Positions 1 to 12,161 of a stretch of DNA of 64,000 bases are shown here, piece after piece. The DNA lies in contig NZ_FNEQ01000001.1 of NCBI RefSeq assembly GCF_900100205.1, positions 1,054,001 to 1,118,000 of the forward strand, given 5' to 3'. Origin of the DNA: Duganella sp. OV510 (lineage in GTDB: Bacteria; Pseudomonadota; Gammaproteobacteria; Burkholderiales; Burkholderiaceae_D). The translations under genes and the position numbers were made by a program. The notes under the pieces are model-generated. The model searched no databases. It was not told the DNA's origin and worked only from the letters and a program-made list of their open reading frames with translations. Each line of letters begins with the position of its first letter. Position 1 is the first letter of the stretch.

Positions 1-1175
1 CCGATGCGCGCCGGGTCGGCCAGCGGCGAGAACAGCACCAGCAGCACTGCCAGCACCAGCAAAGCGGTGTAGATGTTCACCGTGGTCAGCGGCTGCAGCC
101 AGGTGTCGTATTCGTAGGCGGCCCACAGGTAGCCGATGGCGTAGCAGGTGGTCACCAGCAGGTAGGCGGCGGCCATCACCCGGTCCGAGGTCCAGCCGTA
201 CTGCGCCACCCGCAGCCCCAGCGCATAGATGCCGACCATGATCACTGGCAGGATCAGGATGGCGGCGGTGCGCGCACCGACACGCAGCGGCAGCGCGACG
301 ATCGCGGCGCCGTTCTGGAAGGCGGCGTTGATCAGCACCAGCAGCACCGTCGCTGTCGCCAGCAGCACGGCGGTGGCGTGCCGTGTCTCCCACAGCGCGG
401 TCAGGCCGGTGAAGGGCAGCGTGCACAGGAAGCCGGTCACCAGCACCACCGCCACCGGCAAGATCCACGACAGCAGCACCAGCAGCAAGGTGCGGATGCC
501 GCGCACGATGGCCGGCCGCACGTCCGTCACATGCATGGCGCACGAGAAGGCGGTGCACACCACCGGCACGTTGAACCACGATTGCTGCAGCAGCTCGCGC
601 AGGAAACCCAGCTTGACCAGCATGAACAGCTCGGCGCCCATCCACAGCACCAGGAACAGCGCGCCAACGAAGAACATGGAAAACAACAGTTGTATAGCCA
701 GCTTCCAGGCGGTCTCGAAATAGCCGTTGTAGCTGGCGATGCGCCGGCCCTCGTGCGCGCCGGCCATCACCATCGCATGGGCGATAAAGAAGAAGGCGGC
801 GGCGTAGCCCAGCAGCGGCACCGACGGCGACCACACGGATCTATACTGCCAGCGCGGCAGCAGCAGGTGCGAGTGCAGCCCGCGCCAGACATCGTGCTGG
901 GCGAACAGCAGCAGCACCACGGCCGCCGCCAGCAGCCAGTAACCGACCGCGCGCAGCGTCAGGTGGCCCAGGCTGGACACCAGCAGCACCGGCCAGATCA
1001 GCAGCACCGTCATCAGCGGCACCATCACATAGGCCGACGTCGCCGGCCAGGCGGCGTCACGCGCGGCCGCATACAGCCAATACAGCAGCAATCCCTGCGC
1101 CAGCCCTGTCGCCAGCCGCGCCGCCATTACCTTGCGGCTGACTTGCGCTTCCAGCACGATCTCATTTTCCGCCAT
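1..1175 (-). CDS. DUF4153-type integral membrane protein (C-terminus cut by window edge)
   Basis: The reverse strand is open from an ATG at 1175 to the window edge without a stop, so the C-terminus lies outside. The product starts MAENEIVLEAQVSRK and then alternates hydrophobic helices with short polar turns; about ten membrane segments can be counted in the 391 visible residues. The pattern (helices rich in Leu/Val, FNVPVVCTAF and an LFSPLADPARIG segment at the visible end) resembles the DUF4153 family of inner-membrane proteins of unknown function. The forward-strand open frames over it are antisense shadows. It is transcribed away from dapC. Family assignment is by recognition only; no biochemical role can be given. 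Confidence 0.75.
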   Translation of the reverse strand, partial: MAENEIVLEAQVSRKVMAARLATGLAQGLLLYWLYAAARDAAWPATSAYVMVPLMTVLLIWPVLLVSSLGHLTLRAVGYWLLAAAVVLLLFAQHDVWRGLHSHLLLPRWQYRSVWSPSVPLLGYAAAFFFIAHAMVMAGAHEGRRIASYNGYFETAWKLAIQLLFSMFFVGALFLVLWMGAELFMLVKLGFLRELLQQSWFNVPVVCTAFSCAMHVTDVRPAIVRGIRTLLLVLLSWILPVAVVLVTGFLCTLPFTGLTALWETRHATAVLLATATVLLVLINAAFQNGAAIVALPLRVGARTAAILILPVIMVGIYALGLRVAQYGWTSDRVMAAAYLLVTTCYAIGYLWAAYEYDTWLQPLTTVNIYTALLVLAVLLVLFSPLADPARI

Positions 1176-1224
1176 ATCCTGCACCTGTGGTTGTGTACCC
1201 GTATATTTTAACAATTTAGCATGG

Positions 1225-1254
1225 ATGACCGGGCACACGCCGAGGCGCTATAAT
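1225..1254 (+). promoter_or_regulatory. Putative sigma70 promoter of dapC
   Basis: A perfect -10 hexamer TATAAT lies at 1249-1254, with a partial -35 (ATGACC, 1225-1230) 18 bp upstream. The dapC ATG at 1263 is only 8 bases past the -10 box, so a transcript started here would have almost no leader. An AAGGA sits at 1256-1260 but is only 2 bases from the ATG. The promoter is inferred from consensus only. Confidence 0.5.
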
Positions 1255-1262
1255 CAAGGACT

Positions 1263-2471
1263 ATGAACCCACTTCTCGACAAGCTTCATCCCTACCCGTT
1301 TGAAAAACTGCGTCTGCTGTTTGAGCAGGTAACGCCCAACCCGCAGTTCAAGGCCATCAGCCTGGGCATGGGTGAACCCAAGCATCCGACGCCGAAGTTC
1401 ATTCAGCAGGCGCTGATCGACAACCTCGGCGGCCTGGCCGTGTACCCGACCACCATTGGCACGCCCGAGCTGCGCAATGCCATCGCCAGCTGGCTGGAGC
1501 GCCGCTACAATCTGCCCAAGCTGAACGCCGCCACGCAAGTGCTGCCGGTGAACGGCTCGCGCGAGGCGCTGTTTGCGCTGGCCCAGGCGGTGATCGACAA
1601 GGACGCCGGCTCGATCGTGGTCAGCCCGAATCCGTTCTACCAGATTTATGAAGGCGCGGCCTACCTGGCCGGCGCCGAGCCGTACTTCGTCAACTCCGAC
1701 CCGGCGCGCAACTTTGGCTGCGACTACGACAGCATTCCGGTCGAGGTATGGCAGCGTGTGGCGCTGCTGTTCGTCTGCTCTCCAGGCAACCCGACCGGCG
1801 CCGTGCTGTCGCTGACCGACTGGGAACACCTGTTCGCGCTGTCGGAACGCTACAACTTCGTCATCGCCGCCGATGAGTGTTACTCCGAGATCTATCACGG
1901 CGAGCAACCGCCACTGGGCGCGATGGAAGCCGCCCACCAGCTTGGCCTGGCCACCATCGACAAGCCGTATGCGCGCCTGGTGGTGTTCAGCAGCCTGTCG
2001 AAGCGCTCCAACGTGCCAGGCATGCGTTCGGGCTTTGTCGCCGGCGACGCCGAGGTACTGAAAAAATTCCTGTTGTACCGCACCTATCACGGCGGCGCCA
2101 TGAGCACCACCGTGCAGGCTGCGTCGATCGCGGCCTGGAACGACGAAACCCATGTCGAAGAAAACCGCGAACAATACCGCGCCAAGTTCAACGCCATCAC
2201 GCCCTTGCTGAAGGAAGTGCTGGACGTCGAACTGCCGGATGCCAGCTTCTACCTGTGGGCGGACGTCAGCCGCACGGGCCTGTCCGACACTGAATTCGCC
2301 CAGCGCCTGTACGCCGAATATAATGTCACCGTACTGCCGGGCAGCTACCTGGCGCGCGAGGCGCATGGCATCAATCCGGGCCGCAACCGCATCCGCATGG
2401 CGCTGGTCGCCGAAACGGCGGAAGGCCTGGAAGCGGCCCAGCGCATCGTCAAATTCTGCAAGTCCCTTTAA
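1263..2471 (+). CDS. dapC: Succinyldiaminopimelate transaminase (DapC)
   Basis: PLP-dependent class I/II aminotransferase of 402 aa. In the succinylase branch of lysine and meso-diaminopimelate synthesis it converts N-succinyl-2-amino-6-oxopimelate to N-succinyl-LL-2,6-diaminopimelate, using glutamate as amino donor, in the cytoplasm. The fold type I motifs are visible: the SPGNPTG loop near residues 173-179, Asp204 in IAADECY (pyridine-N partner), and the Schiff-base lysine K247 in SSLSKRSN. The start [17 protein letters not shown] is typical of DapC. The next gene is dapD, 16 bp downstream, and dapE is 3 kb further on. This neighbourhood separates it from related ArgD/AspC-type enzymes. Confidence 0.95.
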   Translation: MNPLLDKLHPYPFEKLRLLFEQVTPNPQFKAISLGMGEPKHPTPKFIQQALIDNLGGLAVYPTTIGTPELRNAIASWLERRYNLPKLNAATQVLPVNGSREALFALAQAVIDKDAGSIVVSPNPFYQIYEGAAYLAGAEPYFVNSDPARNFGCDYDSIPVEVWQRVALLFVCSPGNPTGAVLSLTDWEHLFALSERYNFVIAADECYSEIYHGEQPPLGAMEAAHQLGLATIDKPYARLVVFSSLSKRSNVPGMRSGFVAGDAEVLKKFLLYRTYHGGAMSTTVQAASIAAWNDETHVEENREQYRAKFNAITPLLKEVLDVELPDASFYLWADVSRTGLSDTEFAQRLYAEYNVTVLPGSYLAREAHGINPGRNRIRMALVAETAEGLEAAQRIVKFCKSL

Positions 2472-2487
2472 TATTATTGAGTCCATC

Positions 2488-3315
2488 ATGAGCCAACAAC
2501 TCCAGAACATCATTGAAACCGCCTGGGAAGACCGCGCGAACATCAACCCGGCCAACGGCGCCGCCGAACTGCGCGACGCCGTCAACCACGTGCTGGCCGG
2601 CCTGGACGCAGGCACCATCCGCGTGGCCGACAAGGCCACCGGCAGCTGGGTAGTCAACCAGTGGGTCAAGAAGGCCGTGCTGCTGTCGTTCCGCCTGGAG
2701 AACAATGTGGTGCTGCCATCGGACGGCACCATGCAGTTCTACGACAAGGTGCCAACCAAGTTCGCGAACTACACCGCCGACGATTTCGCCAAGGGCGGTT
2801 TCCGCGTGGTGCCGCCAGCGGTGGCGCGCCGTGGTTCCTTCATCGCCAAAAACGTGGTGCTGATGCCTTCCTACGTCAACATCGGCGCCTACGTCGATGA
2901 AGGCGCGATGGTCGACACCTGGGCCACCGTCGGTTCGTGCGCGCAAATCGGCAAGAACGTCCACCTGTCGGGCGGCGTTGGCATCGGTGGCGTGCTGGAA
3001 CCAATGCAGGCCAATCCGACCATCATCGAAGACAACTGCTTCATCGGCGCCCGATCGGAAATCGTTGAAGGCGTGATCGTTGAAGAGAACTCGGTGATCT
3101 CGATGGGCGTGTACATCGGCCAGTCGACCAAGATCTACGACCGTGCCACCGGCGAAGTAACCTATGGCCGCGTGCCTTCGGGTTCGGTGGTGGTATCGGG
3201 TTCGCTGCCTTCGGAAGACGGCAAGTACTCGCTGTACTGCGCGGTGATCGTCAAGCGCGTGGACGCGCAGACCCGTTCGAAAACCAGCATCAACGAACTG
3301 CTGCGCGGCGTTTAA
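2488..3315 (+). CDS. dapD: 2,3,4,5-tetrahydropyridine-2,6-dicarboxylate N-succinyltransferase
   Basis: This 275-aa protein is the usual length for DapD (about 274 aa). It transfers succinyl from succinyl-CoA to tetrahydrodipicolinate, the step before DapC. The second half carries the imperfect hexapeptide repeats of a left-handed beta-helix acyltransferase ([45 protein letters not shown]), forming a trimer. The ATG at 2488 is chosen because [17 protein letters not shown] matches the family N-terminus; the open frame runs further upstream, but that part is an out-of-frame overlap with dapC. It is co-transcribed with dapC, with a 16-bp gap. Confidence 0.97.
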   Translation: MSQQLQNIIETAWEDRANINPANGAAELRDAVNHVLAGLDAGTIRVADKATGSWVVNQWVKKAVLLSFRLENNVVLPSDGTMQFYDKVPTKFANYTADDFAKGGFRVVPPAVARRGSFIAKNVVLMPSYVNIGAYVDEGAMVDTWATVGSCAQIGKNVHLSGGVGIGGVLEPMQANPTIIEDNCFIGARSEIVEGVIVEENSVISMGVYIGQSTKIYDRATGEVTYGRVPSGSVVVSGSLPSEDGKYSLYCAVIVKRVDAQTRSKTSINELLRGV

Positions 3316-3346
3316 GCTGCTGCTTTAAAAACCGGAGAGTCACACC

Positions 3347-4486
3347 ATGGCCATGGATCGCCTGTTCCAGCTAATGAAGGAGAAGAACGCATCAGATATG
3401 TTCTTCGCGGTGAATTCTCCGGTGCACATCAAGATCAACGGGAACCTGATCCCGATCAACCAGCAAAAGCTGGAGCCGGACAATATCCAGGCGCTGCTGG
3501 CGGAAATCGCCACGCCGGCGCAGATGGATGAACTGGTCACCACCAATGAATTGAACATGGGCGTGTCGGTGCCCAACCTGGGGCGCTTCCGCCTGTCGGC
3601 GTTCCGGCAGCGCGGCACCATTTCGGCCGTGTTCCGCTTTGTGCCGGCGACGATACCGGTGCTGGCGGATTTGCAGCTGCCGCCGGTGCTGTCGGAACTG
3701 ATCATGGAAAAGCGCGGCCTGCTGCTGCTGGTCGGCTCTACCGGCTCCGGCAAGTCGACCACCATCGCCTCGATGCTGGATCACCGCAATGAACTGCGCT
3801 CGGGCCATATCCTGACGCTGGAAGATCCCATCGAGTATCTGTTCCAGAATAAGAAATCCATCGTCAACCAGCGCGAGATCGGCAGCGACGCCAAGGACTT
3901 CTATACCGCGCTGCGCAACTCCATGCGCCAGGCGCCGGACTGCATCCTGATCGGCGAGATCCGCGACAAGGAAACCATGGCGGCGGCGCTGGCCTATGCG
4001 CAGTCGGGCCACCTGGTGCTGGCGACGCTGCACGCCAATAACAGCTACAACGCTTTGAACCGCATCATCAGCTTTTATCCGATCGAGAACCGCCCCGCCC
4101 TGTTGCAGGATTTATCGAGCACCGTCAAGGCGATCGTCTCGCAGCGGCTGGTACGCACGGCGAATGGCGGCACGCGCTCGGCGGCGGTGGAAGTCATGGT
4201 CAACACGCGCTACATCTCGGATCTGATCGAAAAAGGCGAAATCGGCCAGATCAAGGAGGCGATGGAAAAGAGCATGTCACCCGGCTCGCAATCGTTCGAG
4301 CAGGCCTTGCTGAAGCTGGTGCAGGACGGTCAGGTCAGCCAGGACGAAGCACTGGCCAACGCCGATTCCGCCACCAATCTGCTGTGGCTGCTCAATAATG
4401 GGCCGGACAGCAAAGCCCAGGCCGCGCCGGAAGCCAAACCACCCAGTAGCGAAGCTTCGTTCACCGAGTTCACCCTCAACACCTGA
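3347..4486 (+). CDS. pilU: Type IV pilus retraction ATPase, PilT/PilU family (PilU-like)
   Basis: Secretion-superfamily hexameric ATPase of 379 aa, the length of PilU rather than the shorter PilT. It powers or assists retraction of type IV pili from the inner-membrane base. Visible motifs are Walker A GSTGSGKST near residue 128, an Asp box (LTLEDPIEYLF), a Walker B-like segment (DCILIGEIRD) and a His box (GHLVLATLHA). The N-terminus MDRLFQLMKEKNASDMFF is typical of the PilT/U N-domain, and the C-terminus has a PilU-like variable tail. A GGAG ribosome site precedes the start; the second ATG at 3353 is also possible. No other pilus gene is near; it sits behind dapD in the dap cluster. Confidence 0.9.
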   Translation: MAMDRLFQLMKEKNASDMFFAVNSPVHIKINGNLIPINQQKLEPDNIQALLAEIATPAQMDELVTTNELNMGVSVPNLGRFRLSAFRQRGTISAVFRFVPATIPVLADLQLPPVLSELIMEKRGLLLLVGSTGSGKSTTIASMLDHRNELRSGHILTLEDPIEYLFQNKKSIVNQREIGSDAKDFYTALRNSMRQAPDCILIGEIRDKETMAAALAYAQSGHLVLATLHANNSYNALNRIISFYPIENRPALLQDLSSTVKAIVSQRLVRTANGGTRSAAVEVMVNTRYISDLIEKGEIGQIKEAMEKSMSPGSQSFEQALLKLVQDGQVSQDEALANADSATNLLWLLNNGPDSKAQAAPEAKPPSSEASFTEFTLNT

Positions 4487-4637
4487 GCGGGGTGTTGGGT
4501 ATGCCTTCCGTAAATTTAGTCTAAAACGTTCTAAACGGGTCTCGTAGAGTCTAAAGCAGTCTAAAACTAGCCCTCATCAGTCTAAAACGGTCTAGGTAAT
4601 CGACTAAATTTCCGCGAGGGATACCCAATACTCCCGC
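4487..4637. repeat. Inverted-repeat element enclosing 10-bp-phased TCTAAA repeats
   Basis: The element begins directly after the pilU stop codon. A 35-base left arm (4487-4521) and a 36-base right arm (4602-4637) are inverted copies matching at about 30 positions, including the blocks TTGGGTAT and AAATTTAGTC. Between and partly inside the arms, TCTAAA occurs at 4520, 4530, 4550, 4560 and 4581, with degenerate copies TCTCGT at 4540 and TCTAGG at 4591. The spacing is therefore a multiple of 10 bp, with one 21-bp step. The region is AT-richer than its neighbours and has no open frame. It could be a miniature inverted-repeat element, a protein-binding array or a structured transcript end. Its identity is unknown. 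Confidence 0.8.
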
Positions 4638-4729
4638 CCCGGCGCTCTGCAGAAGAATCCGTGCGCTTTCAAAATAGGCAAGATGTTACGCTGATGCCAT
4701 GATCGTTTTGATGCGTTGGAGGAGTAAAA

Positions 4730-5053
4730 ATGGCCGCCTTGTTTGTTATTTTGCTTGGAGTGCTATTGGCTGCCATGTTTTACGCCGCATTCGTCTACCT
4801 GCGTCGCATACGCGCTTATCGTCCCGTTTGGGGAGCGATCGGTTTTATCGCCGGCCTGGCGCTGGGAGCCGGCGTTTCCATGATCGCCATGGCGGTAGCG
4901 GTAAGAACAGGAACGCACGTAGACGCCAGCTACCAGACCGCCATCTACTGCGCGGCAACCATCGCCGGCGCCATTTTGGGTGGCTTGACCGTGTCCAGCC
5001 TGATGACGGCCCTGCTGCGCAGCGTCGATACTTATCGAACGCGCCGCCAGTAG
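4730..5053 (+). CDS. Small three-helix membrane protein, hypothetical
   Basis: Protein of 107 aa with three hydrophobic helices (about residues 3-23, 33-58 and 72-97) separated by short basic loops such as YLRRIRAYR. The basic C-terminus TYRTRRQ is probably cytoplasmic. A good ribosome site (GGAGG, then AGTAAAA) precedes the ATG. It has no motif I recognise. It lies between the phased-repeat element and yffB in the same direction, so it may be co-transcribed with the downstream genes. Function unknown. Confidence 0.7.
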   Translation: MAALFVILLGVLLAAMFYAAFVYLRRIRAYRPVWGAIGFIAGLALGAGVSMIAMAVAVRTGTHVDASYQTAIYCAATIAGAILGGLTVSSLMTALLRSVDTYRTRRQ

Positions 5054-5111
5054 CCTATCAGTCGGAGCGCCGGCCATGGTATCCTACCGGGTCCAACTTC
5101 CCCGACTGATC

Positions 5112-6610
<1,499 letters not shown>

Positions 6611-6616
6611 AAAGCC

Positions 6617-7504
6617 ATGACCACCACTCTATTCACCACGCCGCGCGACCTGCTGCGCTACGCCGTCACCCGCTTCAACACTGCCCAGCTATTCTTCGGC
6701 CACGGCAGCATGGAAGCCTTCGACGAAGCAGCCTACCTGATCCTGCACACGCTGAAGCTGCCGCTGGACCGCCTTGATCCCTTCCTGGACGCCAAGCTGC
6801 TGCCGGACGAAGTGGCGTCGGTGCTGGCAGTGATCGAACGCCGCGTCGTCGAGCGCATTCCGGCGGCCTACATCACCAATGAAGCGTGGCTGGGTACCTA
6901 CAAGTTCTACGTGGATGAACGCACCATCGTGCCGCGCTCCTTCATCGCCGAGCTGATCCCCGAATACTTCGCGCCGTGGGTCAACGAGCCTGAGAGCGTG
7001 GCCAATATTCTGGAGCTGTGCACGGGTTCCGGCTGCCTGGCGATCATGATGGCGGACGCCTTCCCCGACGCCGCCGTCCACGCGGTCGATATTTCGGCCG
7101 ACGCGCTGGAAGTCGCCAGGCGCAACGTCGCCACCTACGCGCTGGAAGACCGTTTGACGCTGATCCAGTCCGACCTGTACGCCAATGTGCCGGTCAAGAA
7201 GTATGACCTGATCATCACCAATCCGCCGTACGTCAACAGCGGTTCGATGAGCAAGCTGCCGATGGAATACCGCGCCGAGCCGGAGCTCGCGCTCGATGGT
7301 GGCAAGGACGGCATGGACCTGGTGCGCCGCATTGTCGCCGGCGCCGCCGAACGCCTGACCGACGATGGCCTGCTGATCGTCGAGATCGGCAATGAAAAAG
7401 AATACGCCGAAGCCGCCTTTGGTGAACTGGGCCTGACCTGGCTCACCACCAGCAATGGCGACGACATGGTCTTCCTGCTGACGGCCGACCAACTGAAAAT
7501 TTAA
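6617..7504 (+). CDS. prmB: Ribosomal protein uL3 N5-glutamine methyltransferase (PrmB)
   Basis: Class I SAM-dependent methyltransferase of 295 aa. PrmB methylates a glutamine of ribosomal protein L3. The SAM loop LELCTGSGCLA lies near residues 132-142 and the catalytic NPPY tetrad at 202-205, followed by VNSGSMSKLP. PrmB is separated from the release-factor methylase PrmC by its longer N-terminal helical domain and the neighbourhood of that NPPY. It is the last but one gene of the dapE operon, with a 1-bp gap before the ABC-F gene. Confidence 0.93.
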   Translation: MTTTLFTTPRDLLRYAVTRFNTAQLFFGHGSMEAFDEAAYLILHTLKLPLDRLDPFLDAKLLPDEVASVLAVIERRVVERIPAAYITNEAWLGTYKFYVDERTIVPRSFIAELIPEYFAPWVNEPESVANILELCTGSGCLAIMMADAFPDAAVHAVDISADALEVARRNVATYALEDRLTLIQSDLYANVPVKKYDLIITNPPYVNSGSMSKLPMEYRAEPELALDGGKDGMDLVRRIVAGAAERLTDDGLLIVEIGNEKEYAEAAFGELGLTWLTTSNGDDMVFLLTADQLKI

Positions 7505-7505
7505 A

Positions 7506-9502
<1,997 letters not shown>

Positions 9503-9506
<4 letters not shown>

Positions 9507-9973
9507 GCAGCCTGGCGGGCGCCGAACTGCACTTTGCGGACCGACATCAGCTTATCGATGTCGACCACGATCAGGCGGCGCCCGTCCACTTCTCCCAGTC
9601 CCGCCAGGTAATCCACCGCTGCCGCACCGGCAATCGGCTGGATCTGTTCCAGCGCCAGCGAGACGATATCCGTCACGCCATCCACCACCATTCCCATCAC
9701 GCAGCTGGACAGCTTGAGGATGATCACATCGGTCAGCGGATCATGCTGCGGCGGGCGCGGCCCGAAAGCGATGCGCATGTCGACGATCGGCATGATGACG
9801 CCGCGCGACACCACCACGCCGCTGATGATTTCCCCCTCTGACGAAAAGCGCTCCAGCGCCTGCAAGGGCCGCAGCTCCTGCACCTTGGAGAAGTCCAGCG
9901 CGTAATCGAGTCCGCCCAGCCGGAAGACCAGGTACTGGCGCGCAGCGGCAACCGGCGTGTTCGGAGTAGCCAT
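9503..9973 (-). CDS. cheW: CheW-like adaptor protein, orphan
   Basis: Protein of 156 aa made of one CheW domain: RQYLVFRLGGLDYALDFSKVQEL at the start, then GVVVSRGVIMPIVDMR and VVVDGVTDIV. CheW couples chemoreceptors to the CheA kinase. The ATG at 9973 is preferred over one at 10009 because AAAGGA lies 6 bases upstream of it. No cheA, cheY or receptor gene is nearby, so this is an orphan copy that may serve a distant array or a chemosensory system for other outputs. Its TAG stop shares CTAG with the ABC-F gene. Confidence 0.93.
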
Positions 9974-10034
9974 GACGATCCTTTCGATGGGAAGAACAGC
10001 AGTAGCCATGCTAACCGCGCCCGCCGCCGCATGC

Positions 10035-10059
10035 GTTGACAGGCGTCAACTGCTACAAT
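10035..10059 (+). promoter_or_regulatory. Palindrome and -10 box just upstream of arfB
   Basis: GTTGAC (10035-10040), 4 bases, then GTCAAC (10045-10050) form a perfect inverted repeat. A TACAAT -10-like hexamer follows at 10054-10059, leaving 6 bases before the arfB ATG. No Shine-Dalgarno sequence is visible before that ATG. The palindrome could be an operator covering the promoter. This is inference from pattern only. Confidence 0.4.
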
Positions 10060-10065
10060 CGTTGA

Positions 10066-10464
10066 ATGAACTACACGATCAATCCCGACGAAGTGGAATT
10101 CACCGCCATCCGCGCCCAGGGGCCGGGAGGACAGAATGTGAACAAGGTATCGAACGCCGTGCATGTGCGCTTCGACATTGCCGCCTCGTCGCTGCCAGAC
10201 CACATCAAGCAGCGCCTGCAAGCACTGCGTGACAGCCGCATCACGCGCGAAGGCGTCATCGTGATGAAGGCGCAGCAGTCGCGCAGTCTGGGCGCCAACA
10301 AGCTGGACGCATTGCGCCGTCTGCAGGAAATGGTCGACAGCGTGGCCGTGCTGCCCACCGTGCGGCGCGCCACCAAGCCGACGCTCGGCTCGCAGCGCCG
10401 CCGCCTCGACGGCAAGACCAAAGACGGCCAGCGCAAACAGATGCGCGGCAAAATCACCCTGTAA
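10066..10464 (+). CDS. arfB: Alternative ribosome-rescue peptidyl-tRNA hydrolase ArfB (YaeJ)
   Basis: Protein of 132 aa, close to E. coli ArfB (140 aa). It enters stalled ribosomes lacking a stop codon and hydrolyses the peptidyl-tRNA. The catalytic GGQ is at residues 21-23 in RAQGPGGQNVNKVSNAV, as in class I release factors, but codon-recognition domains are absent. The basic C-terminal tail that threads the empty mRNA channel is visible (SQRRRLDGKTKDGQRKQ). It has no obvious ribosome site, and its 3' end overlaps the convergent tauE gene by 11 bp. Confidence 0.95.
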   Translation: MNYTINPDEVEFTAIRAQGPGGQNVNKVSNAVHVRFDIAASSLPDHIKQRLQALRDSRITREGVIVMKAQQSRSLGANKLDALRRLQEMVDSVAVLPTVRRATKPTLGSQRRRLDGKTKDGQRKQMRGKITL

Positions 10465-11179
10465 CGATACGCAGCAGCTGGTGGGCGCCGAGCGCCAGCA
10501 GGGCGATGAAGAAGCAGCGGCGGAACAGCGCCGGCTGCATGCGATCGCGCAGCCATTGGCCCAGCTGCATGCCGGCGATGGCTGGCAACAGCGCCAGCAC
10601 CGAACTGCCAGCGGCAGTCGCCTGCCATTCGCCGCGCAGCGCCAGCATCACCGCCAGCGCCAGCGTGCCGACGGTGAACGCCATGCCCAACGCCTGCACC
10701 AGCTCATCCTTGTCGAGATCCAGCGCTTGCAGATAGGGCGCGACCGGCATGACAAACACGCCGGTAACGCCGGCCATCAGCCCGGTCGCGGCACCGGCCA
10801 GCGGCCCGGCCCAGCGCTGATGACGCGGCGCCACCCGCATGCGCCAGCCGCTCAGGCCCAGCAGGCCATAAGCCAGCAGCGCCAACCCGAGCACCAGCCC
10901 GCTCCAGCTGGCGGCGCCCAGCAGGAAAGCGCCTGCCACACCAGCGCAGATCGCCAGCATCACCCAGCGGAAACGCTGCCACAGCGGATACACCGACGGC
11001 CCGGCCGCCAGTTGCCAGACGTTCGTTACAGACGAAGGCACAATCAGCAGCGCGGCGGCCTGCAAGGGCGGCATGCGCAGCGACAGCAGCGCGATCGCCA
11101 CGGTCGGCAGGCCCATGCCGGTGACGCCTTTCACCAGGCCAGCGACAATGAAAACGGCGGTAATGAACAAGATCTCCAT
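10454..11179 (-). CDS. TauE/SafE-family anion exporter
   Basis: Integral membrane protein of 241 aa with about eight hydrophobic segments. The first, ILFITAVFIVAGLVKGVTGMG, carries the GxxKGxxG-like pattern typical of the TauE/SafE (sulfite/organosulfonate exporter) family, and the second half repeats it (GAATGLMAGVTGVFVMP). Family members export sulfite, sulfoacetate or related anions, or are uncharacterised; the substrate here cannot be read. It is divergent from a LysR regulator with an 88-bp intergenic gap, which probably controls it. Confidence 0.88.
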   Translation of the reverse strand: MEILFITAVFIVAGLVKGVTGMGLPTVAIALLSLRMPPLQAAALLIVPSSVTNVWQLAAGPSVYPLWQRFRWVMLAICAGVAGAFLLGAASWSGLVLGLALLAYGLLGLSGWRMRVAPRHQRWAGPLAGAATGLMAGVTGVFVMPVAPYLQALDLDKDELVQALGMAFTVGTLALAVMLALRGEWQATAAGSSVLALLPAIAGMQLGQWLRDRMQPALFRRCFFIALLALGAHQLLRIVTG

Positions 11180-11267
11180 GAACCATATTGTGCCGTGCCG
11201 CGAGGTGCCTGAAAATGTGGAATATACTGAGCCAGACTTCGGATAATACTTAGGCTAAACCCGGACT

Positions 11268-12161
11268 ATGCGCTTCGACCTGACTGACTTGCAACTGTTC
11301 ATCCACATCGCAGAAAGCGGCAGCATCACCGCCGGCGCGCAACTGTCGCACCTGGCGCTGCCGTCGGCCAGCGCGCGCGTGCGCGGCATGGAGGAAGCGC
11401 TCGACGTGCCGCTGTTGCAGCGCGGCCGGCGCGGCGCCGAACCCACCGAGGCTGGCCGCACGCTATTGCAGCATGCGCGCACCATCACCCGACAGGTCGA
11501 AAACATGCACGCCGACCTGGCGCAATTCGCCGCCGGGCTGAAAGGACAGGTGCGGCTGCTGTGCAATACCTCGGCCATCACCGAGTTCCTGCCGGACGCG
11601 CTGGCGGCCTTCCTCAAAGCACATCCGCGCCTCAGCATCAACCTGGAAGAACGCATGAGCCGCGAGATCGTGCAGGCCGTAGCCGACGGCGCCGCCGACA
11701 TCGGCATCATTTCGGATGCGGTAGACAGCGCCGCGCTGCAAACCTATGCTTTCCGCGACGATCCGCTGGTGCTGGTGATGGCGCGCGGCCATCCGCTGGC
11801 GCAGCAGCTGAAGCAGCAACGCCAACTGGCGTTCGTACAGGCGCTGGACCACGATTTCATCGGCCTGGCAGGCGACAGCGCCTTCCAGCAGAACGCCATC
11901 GAACAGGCGGCGCGGCTGGGCCGGCGCTTCCATTGCAAGATCAGGCTATTGAGTTTCGAAGCGGTCAGCCGCATGGTGGCCAGCGGCGCCGGGCTGGCGA
12001 TCCTGCCCGAAACGGCGGCACGCCGCAGCCCGGCGCCGCTGCGCATGGTCAAGTTGAGCGATGCCTGGGCCGACCGCAAGCTGCTGATCTGCGTGCGCGA
12101 CGAAGCAGCGCTGCCCGGCTACGCGCGCGAACTGCTGGCGGCGCTGCGCCGGCAGATCTAG
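11268..12161 (+). CDS. LysR-family transcriptional regulator
   Basis: Protein of 297 aa with the LysR layout: an N-terminal winged helix-turn-helix (MRFDLTDLQLFIHIAESGS, then LPSASARVRGMEEALDVPLLQR) and a C-terminal periplasmic-binding-like effector domain from about residue 90. The ATG at 11268 matches the family start. It is divergent from the TauE-type exporter gene, the usual arrangement for a LysR regulator and its target. The effector is unknown. Its TAG stop overlaps the stop of the convergent DUF342 gene in a shared CTAG. Confidence 0.93.
   Translation: MRFDLTDLQLFIHIAESGSITAGAQLSHLALPSASARVRGMEEALDVPLLQRGRRGAEPTEAGRTLLQHARTITRQVENMHADLAQFAAGLKGQVRLLCNTSAITEFLPDALAAFLKAHPRLSINLEERMSREIVQAVADGAADIGIISDAVDSAALQTYAFRDDPLVLVMARGHPLAQQLKQQRQLAFVQALDHDFIGLAGDSAFQQNAIEQAARLGRRFHCKIRLLSFEAVSRMVASGAGLAILPETAARRSPAPLRMVKLSDAWADRKLLICVRDEAALPGYARELLAALRRQI

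Noticed and set aside
229..1211. Forward open frames in the first 1.2 kb
   Set aside because: His/Gln/Ser-rich antisense translations; the reverse strand encodes a continuous multi-helix membrane protein.
2239..2487. Long N-terminal extension of dapD
   Set aside because: The extension runs out of frame through the 3' part of dapC; the DapD family N-terminus starts at 2488.
4519..4596. CRISPR array or attC site at the TCTAAA repeats
   Set aside because: Repeats are only 6-10 bases with no spacers of CRISPR length, and the GTTRRRY/RYYYAAC core sites of attC are absent.
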